Positions 63,866 through 64,000 of a DNA stretch of 64,000 bases are shown here, piece by piece (positions within the stretch are counted from its first letter, which is position 1; every line of letters begins with the position of its first letter). Origin of the DNA: Roseobacter sp. (lineage in GTDB: Bacteria > Pseudomonadota > Alphaproteobacteria > Rhodobacterales > Rhodobacteraceae). The DNA lies in the NCBI RefSeq assembly GCF_024639605.1, contig NZ_JAHEHZ010000002.1:1-64000 (forward strand), written 5' to 3'. The position numbers and the translations under genes were made by a program. The notes below the pieces were generated by a model. That model saw only the letters and a list, made by a program, of their open reading frames with translations, was not told where the DNA came from and ran no database searches.

Positions 63866-64000
63866 AGGCGTGGGTTTTCCGCGTATGAGCGTCGAGGTGC
63901 CTGTTTAGAGCGGCGAAGCATCGGACATTCGGGTCGTTCCGGATGCCGGTGCCCTGCGGCCCACGGGATTTGTCGGCGCTAGCATATCGGTGCCTTTCGC

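Overview
The window is about 64 kb of GC-rich chromosome with gene content and order typical of Rhodobacteraceae (Roseobacter-type Alphaproteobacteria); this lineage call is an inference from protein content and synteny. It is almost entirely coding. I found no rRNA, tRNA, CRISPR array, transposase, integrase or phage module. Main blocks: (1) tolB(partial)-pal-ybgF-tilS-ftsH; (2) a C1-folate block with fhs, a small secreted protein and folD; (3) a ligase-associated DNA-repair helicase plus pdeM pair without an adjacent ligase or exonuclease; (4) a complete-looking but compact Tad/Flp pilus locus on the minus strand (13.5-25.5 kb), with two Flp pilins and an uncharacterised AAA+ ATPase at its distal end; (5) an scoA / LOV-histidine-kinase / scoB interleaved operon; (6) topA, dprA, tldD; (7) the cytochrome c oxidase assembly operon ctaC-ctaB-coxF-ctaG-ctaE-surf1 followed by thrC and an M16 peptidase; (8) metabolic and transport genes (apt, mtnP, SulP, lysC, ptsP); (9) a LysR-controlled putative hydro-lyase plus TRAP transporter locus. 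Most of the window is ordinary housekeeping. The best candidates for follow-up are the LOV photoreceptor kinase inside the scoAB operon (with an apparent H-to-N change at the canonical phosphoacceptor), the compact Tad locus with its AAA+ ATPase and noncanonical Flp motif, the DUF1445-type/TRAP locus, the structured fhs leader, and the non-coding gap where the ligase-associated repair cassette is incomplete. I see no clear evidence for a wholly new defence or mobile system.
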